Assembly (NCBI GenBank): GCA_964015995.1
Contig: CAXHFH010000115.1
Coordinates: forward strand, 1 to 6,686
Reading direction: 5' to 3'
DNA: 6,686 nucleotides
DNA from: UBA1672 sp964015995
GTDB taxonomy: Bacteria; Pseudomonadota; Alphaproteobacteria; Micavibrionales; Micavibrionaceae
In this document: piece after piece, positions 1 through 6,641 of the stretch
Position numbering within the stretch: the first letter of the stretch is position 1
How the letters are laid out: each line of letters begins with the position of its first letter
Translations under genes and position numbers: made by a program
Notes under the pieces: generated by a model
Told to the model about the DNA's origin: nothing
Seen by the model: the letters and a program-made list of their open reading frames with translations, nothing else
The model's database searches: none

Positions 1-884
1 GTGCATCCGCCGTCTATTAAATTATTCAATATATTTGTGATAACATCTTTATCACAGTCGCGATCAATTAGTAATGTTTCCATAGCGCCACATATTCCTG
101 TACGTCGCATTTTTGCGTTTAGTGTGACTTCGGTTGCTATTTTACTATCTACCGACGGATGTACGTATATATGACATAAGCCGTCCAAGTGCCCAAATAC
201 AGGCATACGCGCTTCGTTCATAACACGTTCAATCAGGCCGTGGCCACCGCGTGGTAGCATGACATCAATATATTGATCAGCACGAAGCATCGCCCCGACC
301 GCTGCGCGATCACTAACCGGAATCATTGAGACACAGGCCTTTGGAAGGCCGTGATCTTCCAGTGCATCTTGGATGATTTTGTGGATGGCCAGAGAGCTAT
401 GTAGGCTTTCTGAACCGCCTCGTAAAATTACGGCATTGTGCGATTTCAAACATAGAATTGATGCATCAACTGTAACATTAGGGCGTGATTCATAAATCAT
501 TCCTAAAACACCAATGGGACATGAAACGCGCTGAATGTTTAGACCGTTTGGTCTATCCTGCTGCCACAGAATTTTTTCAGTAGGATCATCAAGCGCAATA
601 ACAGTCTGTATGCCCTGAGCAATTGATTCAATACGCTCTTCGTTGAGTGTAAGGCGATCAATTAGGGCAGGGGAAACCCCTTTTTGGTCGGCTGCTGCAA
701 GGTCCTTAGCATTTGCCTCTATAATGGATTGGCTGTTCTTGATTAAGTTCTGCGAAAGCGTTTCGAGAGCCTTATTGATAACTTCGGTTGGTGTCTGTGC
801 CAAAGTGTATGATGCCTTTTTAGCCTCACTGCCGAGAGTTTCAATAATGTGTTCGGGGGATTGCGATGCCAAAGCGTGTGACAT
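1..884 (-). CDS. proA: Gamma-glutamyl phosphate reductase (glutamate-5-semialdehyde dehydrogenase), C-terminus cut off by window edge
   Basis: Cytosolic enzyme of proline synthesis. It reduces gamma-glutamyl phosphate (from ProB) to glutamate-5-semialdehyde with NADPH. My translation from the ATG at 882-884 gives 294 residues before the window edge; the family is usually about 415-430, so roughly the last third is missing. Visible hallmarks are CPIGVLGMIYESRPNVTVDA (122-141), LKSHNAVILRGGSE (146-159), DRAAVGAML (192-200), PRGGHGLIERV (211-221), and NAKMRRTGICGAMET (256-270). C265 in the last block is the expected catalytic cysteine that forms the thioester. The start is supported by AGAG 6 nt upstream and an open frame that fits the family's N-terminal helix. 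It begins 36 nt after the tandem TGA-TAG stop of atpF with no terminator visible, so read-through from the F0 genes is plausible. ProA usually neighbours proB or nadD; neither is visible here. Identity is secure. Confidence 0.96.
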   Translation of the reverse strand, partial: MSHALASQSPEHIIETLGSEAKKASYTLAQTPTEVINKALETLSQNLIKNSQSIIEANAKDLAAADQKGVSPALIDRLTLNEERIESIAQGIQTVIALDDPTEKILWQQDRPNGLNIQRVSCPIGVLGMIYESRPNVTVDASILCLKSHNAVILRGGSESLHSSLAIHKIIQDALEDHGLPKACVSMIPVSDRAAVGAMLRADQYIDVMLPRGGHGLIERVMNEARMPVFGHLDGLCHIYVHPSVDSKIATEVTLNAKMRRTGICGAMETLLIDRDCDKDVITNILNNLIDGGC

Positions 885-920
885 TGATAGCTCTTACTTA
901 CGTTAATGTTGCAAAATCTA

Positions 921-1409
921 TCAGTGAATACTGGATTCAATATTACCAATAGCATCATCAACTAACGCCGCATTGGCTTTTTTGTCAAGTTTTTCAATAA
1001 TGATTTGCTTCGTAGCATCAATCGCGAGATCCGCAGCATGCGCTTGAATTTCATTGATTGCGTTCTGTTTCATACGCTCTAAACGATCTTCTAATTGCGC
1101 TTCACGACGTTTCATCGTTTCGTCAAGTTCGGCTTCAGCATTTTCTTTAAATTGCTGTGCGCTCTTTTTGGCAGTCGCAATTATTTTCTCAGACTCCTGA
1201 ACGGCGTCTCTATGTTTGCGCTGATACTGCGCTAACATTTCTTGCGCTTCGACACGAAGGTTCTCGGCCTCGGCTAAGTCTTGCTTTATTTGCTCAATAC
1301 GGCCATCCAAAAGGCTGTTGAAAGCAGGGACACCAAATTTAAAGATAATGCCGGCGAAGATGATAAACGAAAAAACGTACCAAATATTTGAATCTTGTAA
1401 CATTTCCAT
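921..1409 (-). CDS. atpF: F0F1 ATP synthase subunit b
   Basis: Peripheral stalk (stator) subunit of the H+-ATP synthase in the inner membrane. It pairs with b' and holds the F1 head against the rotor. The 162-residue protein is a normal length for the family. It has one N-terminal membrane helix (about 8-27), then the junction FNSLLDGRIEQIKQDL (30-45) and a long charged coiled coil to about residue 125. The C-terminal part (AADLAIDATKQIIIEKLDKK, 125-144) is the usual delta/F1-binding end. The start at 1407-1409 is supported by AGAGGA 8 nt upstream; a second in-frame ATG two codons on has worse spacing. The order after b' is the standard alphaproteobacterial one. No signal peptide is present, unlike its partner b'. 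The gene ends in a tandem stop, TGA then TAG. Confidence 0.95.
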   Translation of the reverse strand: MEMLQDSNIWYVFSFIIFAGIIFKFGVPAFNSLLDGRIEQIKQDLAEAENLRVEAQEMLAQYQRKHRDAVQESEKIIATAKKSAQQFKENAEAELDETMKRREAQLEDRLERMKQNAINEIQAHAADLAIDATKQIIIEKLDKKANAALVDDAIGNIESSIH

Positions 1410-1417
1410 AGGTTAAA

Positions 1418-1423
1418 TCCTCT
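1418..1423 (-). promoter_or_regulatory. Ribosome binding site of atpF, overlapping the atpF' stop
   Basis: AGAGGA lies 8 nt before the atpF ATG and shares two bases with the TAG stop of atpF' (1422-1424). Ribosomes finishing b' therefore end on the b ribosome binding site. This arrangement suggests coupled translation of the two stator subunits, which are needed in a 1:1 ratio (inference). Confidence 0.75.
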
Positions 1424-2039
1424 ACGCTGCTTTCTTAACTGACTTGGACGCCAAAGAATCGACAATTGAACGTGCATATTTATCGTCGACATTAACGCCG
1501 ATGATCTTTTTAGCAGACTCTTTAGCAACCTCGGCAGCCACATCACTCATTTCTGAAATCGCCTTTTCTCTGGCATCACCGATGCTTTTCTCAAGGTCTA
1601 GAACTTGTTTGGCAGAAAACTCTTGAAAGTCGGCAGTGTATTTTTCGGTTTTGGCTTTTATGTCGTGCTCTATCTGCGTGTACATAGCAGAAGATTCATC
1701 GCGTGCACCCGTTAAGCTTTCCTCATAGGATTTCTGTACGGATGCAACTTCTTCTTTTAGACGTTCTGCGGAATCAAGATCACTTGTTATACGTTCTGCG
1801 CGGTTTTCAATAGTTGTTGAAATTTCCGGTAATGACTTCTTCGCAAAGAAAAAGTACATAATCGCAAATATAACAATCATCCAGAAAATCTGGCTCGGAA
1901 ATGTTGTCGCATCAAGCTGTGGCAGGCCACTTGTTTTTTCGTGGTGGCCACCACCATGATCCGCATTACCGCCAGCCGCAAGGGCATGCGCAGAATACAC
2001 AGATAATAAAAAGACTGAAACTGACAGTTTCTTAAGCAT
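1422..2039 (-). CDS. atpF': F0F1 ATP synthase subunit b' with N-terminal signal-like extension
   Basis: Second stator subunit of the ATP synthase, found with b in photosynthetic bacteria and Alphaproteobacteria. The 205 residues are longer than b. Residues 1-21 look like a signal peptide: lysines at 3-4, hydrophobic core VSVFLLSVYSA, and an ALA|A cleavage pattern at 19-22. Next comes a short Gly/His-rich stretch (23-33, with H28, H32, H33), then the b'-typical block GLPQLDATTFPSQIFWMIVI (38-57). That block leads into the membrane helix (about 49-66) and a junction ending in PEISTTIENRAERI (71-84). The rest is a charged coiled coil ending in KKIIGVNVDDKYARSIVDSL. The start at 2037-2039 has AAGGA 6 nt upstream. 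It sits between c and b as expected. The short GLPQLD block before the helix separates it from ordinary b. Confidence 0.94.
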   Translation of the reverse strand: MLKKLSVSVFLLSVYSAHALAAGGNADHGGGHHEKTSGLPQLDATTFPSQIFWMIVIFAIMYFFFAKKSLPEISTTIENRAERITSDLDSAERLKEEVASVQKSYEESLTGARDESSAMYTQIEHDIKAKTEKYTADFQEFSAKQVLDLEKSIGDAREKAISEMSDVAAEVAKESAKKIIGVNVDDKYARSIVDSLASKSVKKAA

Positions 2040-2045
2040 CTATCG

Positions 2046-2050
2046 TCCTT
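2046..2050 (-). promoter_or_regulatory. Ribosome binding site of atpF'
   Basis: AAGGA lies 6 nt before the ATG at 2037-2039. It fixes that ATG as the start and so shows that the signal-like N-terminus is really translated, instead of a start closer to the GLPQLD block. Confidence 0.75.
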
Positions 2051-2066
2051 CTTCTTTTAGTTAGCC

Positions 2067-2291
2067 TTAGCTGGCAAGAAGAAACGCAGCAAGACCAATT
2101 GGAATAATTCCAAGAGCTTCAACAAACGCAACAACCATGAAGAACTTTTCATCAAGCATCTTCTTTGTTTCAGGGTTACGTGCAATCGCGTTGTTATATG
2201 CAGCGAAGTACATACCTAGACCTAATGCTGAACCGAGAGCAGGTAATGCAACCAATCCACCAGCGATAGCTTTTGCAGCTTCTATTTCCAT
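2067..2291 (-). CDS. atpE: F0F1 ATP synthase subunit c (proteolipid ring)
   Basis: Rotor ring subunit that carries protons through F0. The 74-residue hairpin has helix 1 at about 9-31, polar loop ARNPE (37-41) and helix 2 at about 49-72. E58 in VEALGI is the proton-binding carboxylate. Helix 1 packing pattern G20-x-A22-x-G24-x-G26 matches E. coli G23/A25/G27/G29 without gaps. L25 and A59 stand where sodium-type rings carry Gln and Ser, so this is a proton ring. Odd points: a proline at 17 in helix 1, equivalent to E. coli A20, and glycine 61 where E. coli has P64; a different proline occurs at 64 here. The start at 2289-2291 has AAGGA 7 nt upstream and a U/A-rich leader that may raise expression. 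It lies between a and b', as in other alphaproteobacterial F0 operons. Confidence 0.96.
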   Translation of the reverse strand: MEIEAAKAIAGGLVALPALGSALGLGMYFAAYNNAIARNPETKKMLDEKFFMVVAFVEALGIIPIGLAAFLLAS

Positions 2292-2298
2292 GACTTTT

Positions 2299-2340
2299 TC
2301 CTTTTTACTATTTTAGTTAAAACAAAACTTTTTAAAAACA
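2299..2340 (-). promoter_or_regulatory. atpE leader: ribosome binding site with U/A-rich enhancer-like stretch
   Basis: AAGGA (2299-2303) lies 7 nt before the atpE ATG. Just upstream the transcript reads TTTTGTTTTAACTAAAATAG, with almost no G or C. The E. coli atpE leader, a known translation enhancer, contains the similar TTTTAACTGAAACAAA before its ribosome binding site. The c subunit is needed in about ten copies per complex, so a stronger leader here makes sense. The likeness is by eye and AT-rich leaders can match by chance; function is inferred. Confidence 0.45.
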
Positions 2341-2356
2341 AGGCGATAATACATAG

Positions 2357-3103
2357 TTAGTGATGAAGTTCAACACTATCTTTTAAGTAAACACACGCCA
2401 GAATTGCGAATACATAAGCTTGGATAGCTGCTACCAATAATTCGAACATCATCATAATGACATTGAACAATGTTGGTAGTATCCCGAGAACAACCATAAG
2501 GCCGCCTGCGCTAGCTGCTGCAATCGCAAAACCAATAACAATCTTTAGAATAAGGTGTCCTGCCATCATGTTCGCGAACAAACGCACAGAGTGGGTAATA
2601 GGACGTACAAAAAATGAAATAACCTCTAACGGCACGATAAACGGCACTAACCACCAAGGCATGCCCGCAGGCAAAAACATTGAAAAGAATTTTAAGCCAT
2701 GGTTGCGAACACCAAAACCAATCGACATTATAAAAACAAGAACAGCAAGAACTGTCGTTACAATAAGGTGCGATGTGTAGGTAAAAGAATAGGGTAGAAG
2801 TCCCAAGACATTACCCATCAAAATAAACATGAAAAGTGTAAAAACGAAAGGAAAGTACGCCCTTCCTTTTTTACCGATATTCTCATTTACCATTTTACTG
2901 ACAAATTCATAGAGCAGTTCCGCAGACATTTGAAGTCTACCTGGGACCATCGCATTTTTATTCATTGCAATCGAAAGGAAAAGAGCAGAAACAACCGCGC
3001 CTATAACCATCCAAAGTGACGAATTTGTGAAAGAAAGATCGTAACCGGCAATATGCATTTCTGCTATTGGTTGGATAACAAACTGATGAATAGGATCAGC
3101 CAC
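2357..3103 (-). CDS. atpB: F0F1 ATP synthase subunit a (proton channel)
   Basis: Stator membrane subunit that forms the proton half-channels next to the c ring. It has 248 residues, normal for Alphaproteobacteria, with about five to six membrane helices. The key helix reads RPITHSVRLFANMMAGHLIL (167-186); R174 is the essential arginine (E. coli R210). H183 and E221 occupy the sites of E. coli E219 and H245, the swapped pair known from mitochondria. Q228 in AIQAYVFAIL matches E. coli Q252. Earlier hallmarks are GRLQMSAELLYEFV (55-68) and FMFILMGNVLGLLPYSFTYT (91-110). The start codon is GTG (3101-3103), with GGAG 10 nt upstream. It is separated from the AtpI-like gene by 90 nt holding a likely promoter, so it probably leads the a-c-b'-b transcript. 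Confidence 0.96.
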   Translation of the reverse strand: MADPIHQFVIQPIAEMHIAGYDLSFTNSSLWMVIGAVVSALFLSIAMNKNAMVPGRLQMSAELLYEFVSKMVNENIGKKGRAYFPFVFTLFMFILMGNVLGLLPYSFTYTSHLIVTTVLAVLVFIMSIGFGVRNHGLKFFSMFLPAGMPWWLVPFIVPLEVISFFVRPITHSVRLFANMMAGHLILKIVIGFAIAAASAGGLMVVLGILPTLFNVIMMMFELLVAAIQAYVFAILACVYLKDSVELHH

Positions 3104-3113
3104 TTTTTATTTT

Positions 3114-3117
3114 CTCC
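3114..3117 (-). promoter_or_regulatory. Ribosome binding site supporting the GTG start of atpB
   Basis: GGAG (within ACGGAGAAAATAAAAA) lies 10 nt before the GTG at 3101-3103, a slightly long spacing. No ATG lies close by in frame; the GTG start gives the usual alphaproteobacterial N-terminus MADPIHQFVI, so it is preferred. Confidence 0.65.
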
Positions 3118-3145
3118 GTAACTCTACTTTATTAAAATTTTCATG

Positions 3146-3174
3146 GTTGTAGCGTATTTAAATTCGTTTATCAA
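3146..3174 (-). promoter_or_regulatory. Candidate sigma-70-type promoter for the atpB-E-F'-F transcript
   Basis: TTGATA (3169-3174) matches the -35 consensus in five of six bases. After exactly 17 nt comes TACAAC (3146-3151), four of six for the -10. A start near 3139 would give a leader of about 35 nt before the atpB GTG. This is the longest gap between genes in the window, which fits a promoter. The spacer is AT-rich, so chance matches are possible. No operator is recognised. Confidence 0.45.
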
Positions 3175-3193
3175 TGGGGTTTTACGTACTTAT

Positions 3194-3499
3194 TCAATTT
3201 TTTGTTATGGTATTGGCACGATAGACCCCCCCAACAAAGCCCATGATGATAAAGAAAATCATCCCAACTGGCGCTGTGTCGCAATATTTATCTATTACAA
3301 ACCCGAGTAAAGCGCCTGCTAAAACGTTTGCCAAGAACTCAGATGCCGCGCGTTTTCCGCGTTTTTCATCGGGTGTTTCCTCTGAAGATGTACCATATTG
3401 CATTTCTTCGTAATCTTCTTGATCTTCGCGCGCCTCTTTTATGCGCTGATCAAGTGATGCGACTTTTTCTTTAATTTCATTTTTAAGTTCATCAGACAT
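3194..3499 (-). CDS. atpI: AtpI/AtpZ-like F0F1 ATP synthase accessory protein
   Basis: Small membrane protein encoded ahead of F0 genes. Relatives are proposed to help c-ring assembly or Mg2+/Ca2+ supply; the role in Alphaproteobacteria is less certain. From the ATG at 3497-3499 it has 101 residues: a charged N-terminal half (LDQRIKEAREDQEDYEEMQY, 16-35) and two membrane helices (about 54-70 and 77-93). The blocks RAASEFLANVLAGALLGFVI (50-69), D70 and DTAPVGMIFFIIMGFVGGVY (74-93) fit the family pattern of a Gly-rich first helix, an Asp, then a P-x-G and Gly-rich second helix. An in-frame GTG two codons earlier (3503-3505) overlaps the smc stop. AGAAAG lies 10 nt before the ATG but only 4 nt before the GTG, so I chose the ATG. 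The C-terminus after GFVGGV is short, following a run of seven G (3226-3232). Confidence 0.85.
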   Translation of the reverse strand: MSDELKNEIKEKVASLDQRIKEAREDQEDYEEMQYGTSSEETPDEKRGKRAASEFLANVLAGALLGFVIDKYCDTAPVGMIFFIIMGFVGGVYRANTITKN

Positions 3500-3501
3500 G
3501 A

Positions 3502-6500
3502 TCACGCAACTTTCTGATCAATGAAATCAAACGATTTTTGTAAATCGACAGATACCAATTGCGACACGCCTTTTTCTGACATCGTGACCCCATACAGCCG
3601 ATCCATCCGTGCCATAGTAAGCCTGTGGTGTGTCACCACGAGAAAGCGCGTCTCGCCGCGCTCTGATATTTCATCAAGTAAATCACAGACACGATCGACA
3701 TTGGCATCATCAAGCGCCGCATCAATCTCATCAAGCACGCAAATCGGTGAGGGATTCGTCAAAAACATGCCGAAAATAAGAGCTATAGATGCGAGGGTTT
3801 GTTCTCCACCGGATAAAAGAGACAACGATTGTAAAGATTTGCCAGGAGGCTGCGCAAATATTTCCAGACCTGCACCAAGCGGATCATCCGAATCAACTAA
3901 CTCTAAATGTGCCTTACCACCTGCAAATAAGCGCCCGAATAAATTCTGGAAATGTGCGTTAACATGCTCGAATGCCGCAAGTAAACGCTCGCGTGCTTCT
4001 TTGTTAATTTTATTAATGCCGCCGCGTAACTCTTCAATCGCTTGAATAAGGTCATTACGCTCATGGAGTAAACTCCCAAATTCTGTTTCAAGTTCTGTTG
4101 CTTCTTCTTCTGCGCGTAAATTAACAGGACCGATTGAATCACGTTGGCGCACCAGATTTTCATTTTCAGATTTAAGCTTCGGCAAATCTTGGCCAGTATA
4201 TTCCACAAGATCAATCGCAGAATGTTGCACCAAGTCTTTTGGATGCATCTCCAGCTTTTCTTTAACAGAGGTCTCCATATTAGATAACTGATCCGTTAGA
4301 GACGTCAAAAGGGCTTGCGCATGTGCACGTTTTTCACGCATACCGCCGAGAACATTTTCTGCCTCTTTAAGTGCGCGGCTGGTTGTCGAGACATCTTCTT
4401 CACAACGAACAAGATTTTCTGTGGCTTGATTCTTTTTATTTTCCAATGCATTGATTTGGTCGAGCATAGCTTGACTGTTTTTATTCGAAGAAATTGGGTT
4501 CGTTTCCAACGCCGCAAGTTTTTCAGATAATGATTCTTGTCTTTTATCCAATTCTTTCAAGTATTCTTTAGCGCGAATATTTCTGTTTCTAAGTGACACT
4601 CTTTCATCTGCAATCGCCTGAATACGCGCGCGTCTTGTGTTACGCCCCTGTGTGAAAAGGTCAAAATCGCGTACTGCGGTTTGGTACTGTTCTTTAACAT
4701 CATCAAGCTCTTGCTTCACTTTGTGTATGACGTCTTCATTATTCTTGTCGGAGCTTTGGCTTTCCAGCACAGCATCATATGCGCGTTGATCGCTTTTAAG
4801 AACTTCATCAATGGCTGTGATGTCTTCTTCGATATTAGTGATTTGTTCAGTATAACGTTCTTGGTCCGTCTTAACACGGAGGATTTTGTCTTTCAGTTGT
4901 TGCCGCTTAGGCCTTATCTCATTAAGCGATTGTTCGAATTTTCTAATTTCATCCTCAAACGCTTCTTGCTTTTCTTTATTTTTGTTTTGCAGAGCGAGTG
5001 ATTCATTAAGGTTATATTGAGCCGCTTGAAGAGCTTGCTGTATCGCGTTTTTTTCTTTTGCCAATGCACTTTGTTTGTTTTTTTGTTCCAGATAAACCGC
5101 ATGACGATCAGTTGCGTTACCTTGAATAAAATATCCGTCCCACCGCCAATACGCACCATCACCCGAAACAATAGATTGGCCTGGCTGTAATGATTTTATA
5201 GCCTGCTCACCGTCTTCCTTGGTTTCTACATATCCAATACAAGAAAGCGCAAGATGCAGTTCGTCTGGCGCCTTAACGAAAGAGAGTAGGGGCTGTATAG
5301 CATCAGGGAATTGGGAGGGCACCTTATCAAGGCTCATCGTTTGCCAATATGTCGGGGCATCTTTATCGAGCGATGCCAGCAAGGAATCACCTAGTGCACG
5401 TGATAAAGCTTTTTCGAACCCTGCGCTTGGCTTTACCTTATCCAGTATTGTTTCAAAATCGACATCCTCATCGGCCTTGAAAAATTGATCCAGAACTTTT
5501 ATTTCGGCGCAAATATGCGCATACTTTTTTTCCTCATGAGACAAAAGTTCACGGAGCTCTTCTGTCTTTGTTTCATCTTGCTGAATGTTAGACTTGAGTG
5601 TTTCCTGCTGATCCCCTAGATCAACTAAGCTCTTTTCATGCTTTAATATTGTCTCATCAATAGCTTTAATGTCGTTCGAAATGTTTTCATCCAGAACCGT
5701 CGCTTCTTTTTCGGCTTTGAGTGTGTCGAGCCGTTCTTGTAATGATGACTTACGATTTGTTTGTCGCTCTATCTGGTTCTTAAGGCTTTCAAGACGTACA
5801 ACATTAGCGGCAGCATCTTCTTTTAATGTGCTGTATCGCTCTTCTATTTCGATAAGTTGGCTTTTAAGAGCTTCTGTCTTTTCACTTTTTTGCGTGTTTA
5901 AGATTTCATCACGCTCTTGCTCATCAATCAGTGTCTTATATTCAGTGTCAATCTTTTCAAGCAGAACATTCGTTTCCGTGAGCGTTTGTTGCTCATGCTG
6001 ATGATCGACAGATGTCTGATGTAACAATGTTTTAGTTTCTTGGAGGTCTTTTTTATATCGCTCCAGCTCTTCTTCAATACGCTGAAAATCAAGCTTATGT
6101 TTTTGTAGGGATGCAGATAGTTCTGCCTCTAGTCTTCGAAGTGGTGGCAATTCTTCAATTTGCGTGTTTTGTGTCTTGGTAAGCTGACTGACCGTTGTCA
6201 ATTTTTCTGCCACAATAGACTCAGCTTGGGCAAAGCTTTCCTTTAACTCTTTTTGCTTTTCAACAAGAACCAACCATTCAAGGTAGGTCACGGCAAGATC
6301 TAACTGACGAATTTGAGCACTAAGGTTTTTATATTTTGTGGCTTGTCTTGCCTGGCGCTTCAGGCTGTTCAAACGACTTTCCATACTGCCCATGATGTCA
6401 TCAACACGCAGAAGGTTTGTGTCAGCGGCTTTTAGTCGGAGCTCTGCTTCATGTCTACGTGCATACAGTCCCGCAATACCGGCTGATTCTTCTAAAATAA

Positions 6501-6641
6501 GACGCCTGTCATGAGGCTTCGCGTTAATCATACGTGTGACATGGCCTTGAGAGACCATAGACGGGGAGTTTGCACCTGTGATCGTATCTGCAAACAACAT
6601 TTGGACATCACGTGCACGCACGCTTTTACCATTTATACGAT
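3502..6641 (-). CDS. smc: Chromosome partition protein SMC, N-terminus missing at contig end
   Basis: Condensin ATPase that dimerises through a hinge and, with ScpA/ScpB, organises the chromosome. 1045 residues plus part of a codon remain; about 100-120 N-terminal residues with the Walker A loop are lost. Numbering from V1 (6619-6621), RINGKS precedes it in frame, matching the SMC consensus before RARDVQMLFADT. The Q-loop is Q25 (MVSQGHVTRMI), followed by KPHDRRLILEESAGI (35-49). Coiled coils flank a hinge at about 377-500, with GFEKALSRALGDSL (401-414) and GQSIVSGDGAYWRWDGYF (481-498), typical of Alphaproteobacteria. The C-terminal head has signature LSGGEQTL (936-943), Walker B ICVLDEIDAALDD (960-972; D964, catalytic E965) and switch H998 (VVTHHR). 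The frame is unbroken, so the protein is likely active. Its TGA stop lies 2 nt before the AtpI-like ATG. Truncation is technical: adapter sequence starts at 6642. Confidence 0.97.

Noticed and set aside
643..906. Plus-strand open frame of 87 codons
   Set aside because: It is antisense to the well-conserved start of proA.
2067..2291. Sodium-dependent ATP synthase
   Set aside because: The Gln and Ser ligands of sodium-type c subunits are replaced by L25 and A59, leaving a proton-type site.
2329..2338. TTTTTAAAAA palindrome between atpB and atpE as a terminator
   Set aside because: It has no GC stem and no loop, and lies inside a cluster that must be co-transcribed.
3104..3193. Riboswitch or small RNA in the atpI-atpB gap
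   Set aside because: At 90 nt and AT-rich it shows no stable paired structure by eye; a promoter and leader explain it.
3521..4045. Plus-strand open frame of 174 codons
   Set aside because: It is antisense to the conserved SMC C-terminal head and its translation is Ser/Arg-rich without recognisable domains.
5669..6001. Plus-strand open frame of 110 codons
   Set aside because: It is antisense to the SMC coiled coil; the Ser/Phe-rich product is what antisense of Glu/Lys-rich coiled coil gives.
6547..6641. SMC lacking Walker A as a degenerate or headless variant
   Set aside because: The frame is open and family-like up to the adapter; the N-terminus is simply not in the contig.
1..6641. A previously undescribed system
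   Set aside because: Every gene belongs to a known housekeeping family and no gap is large enough to hide another gene.
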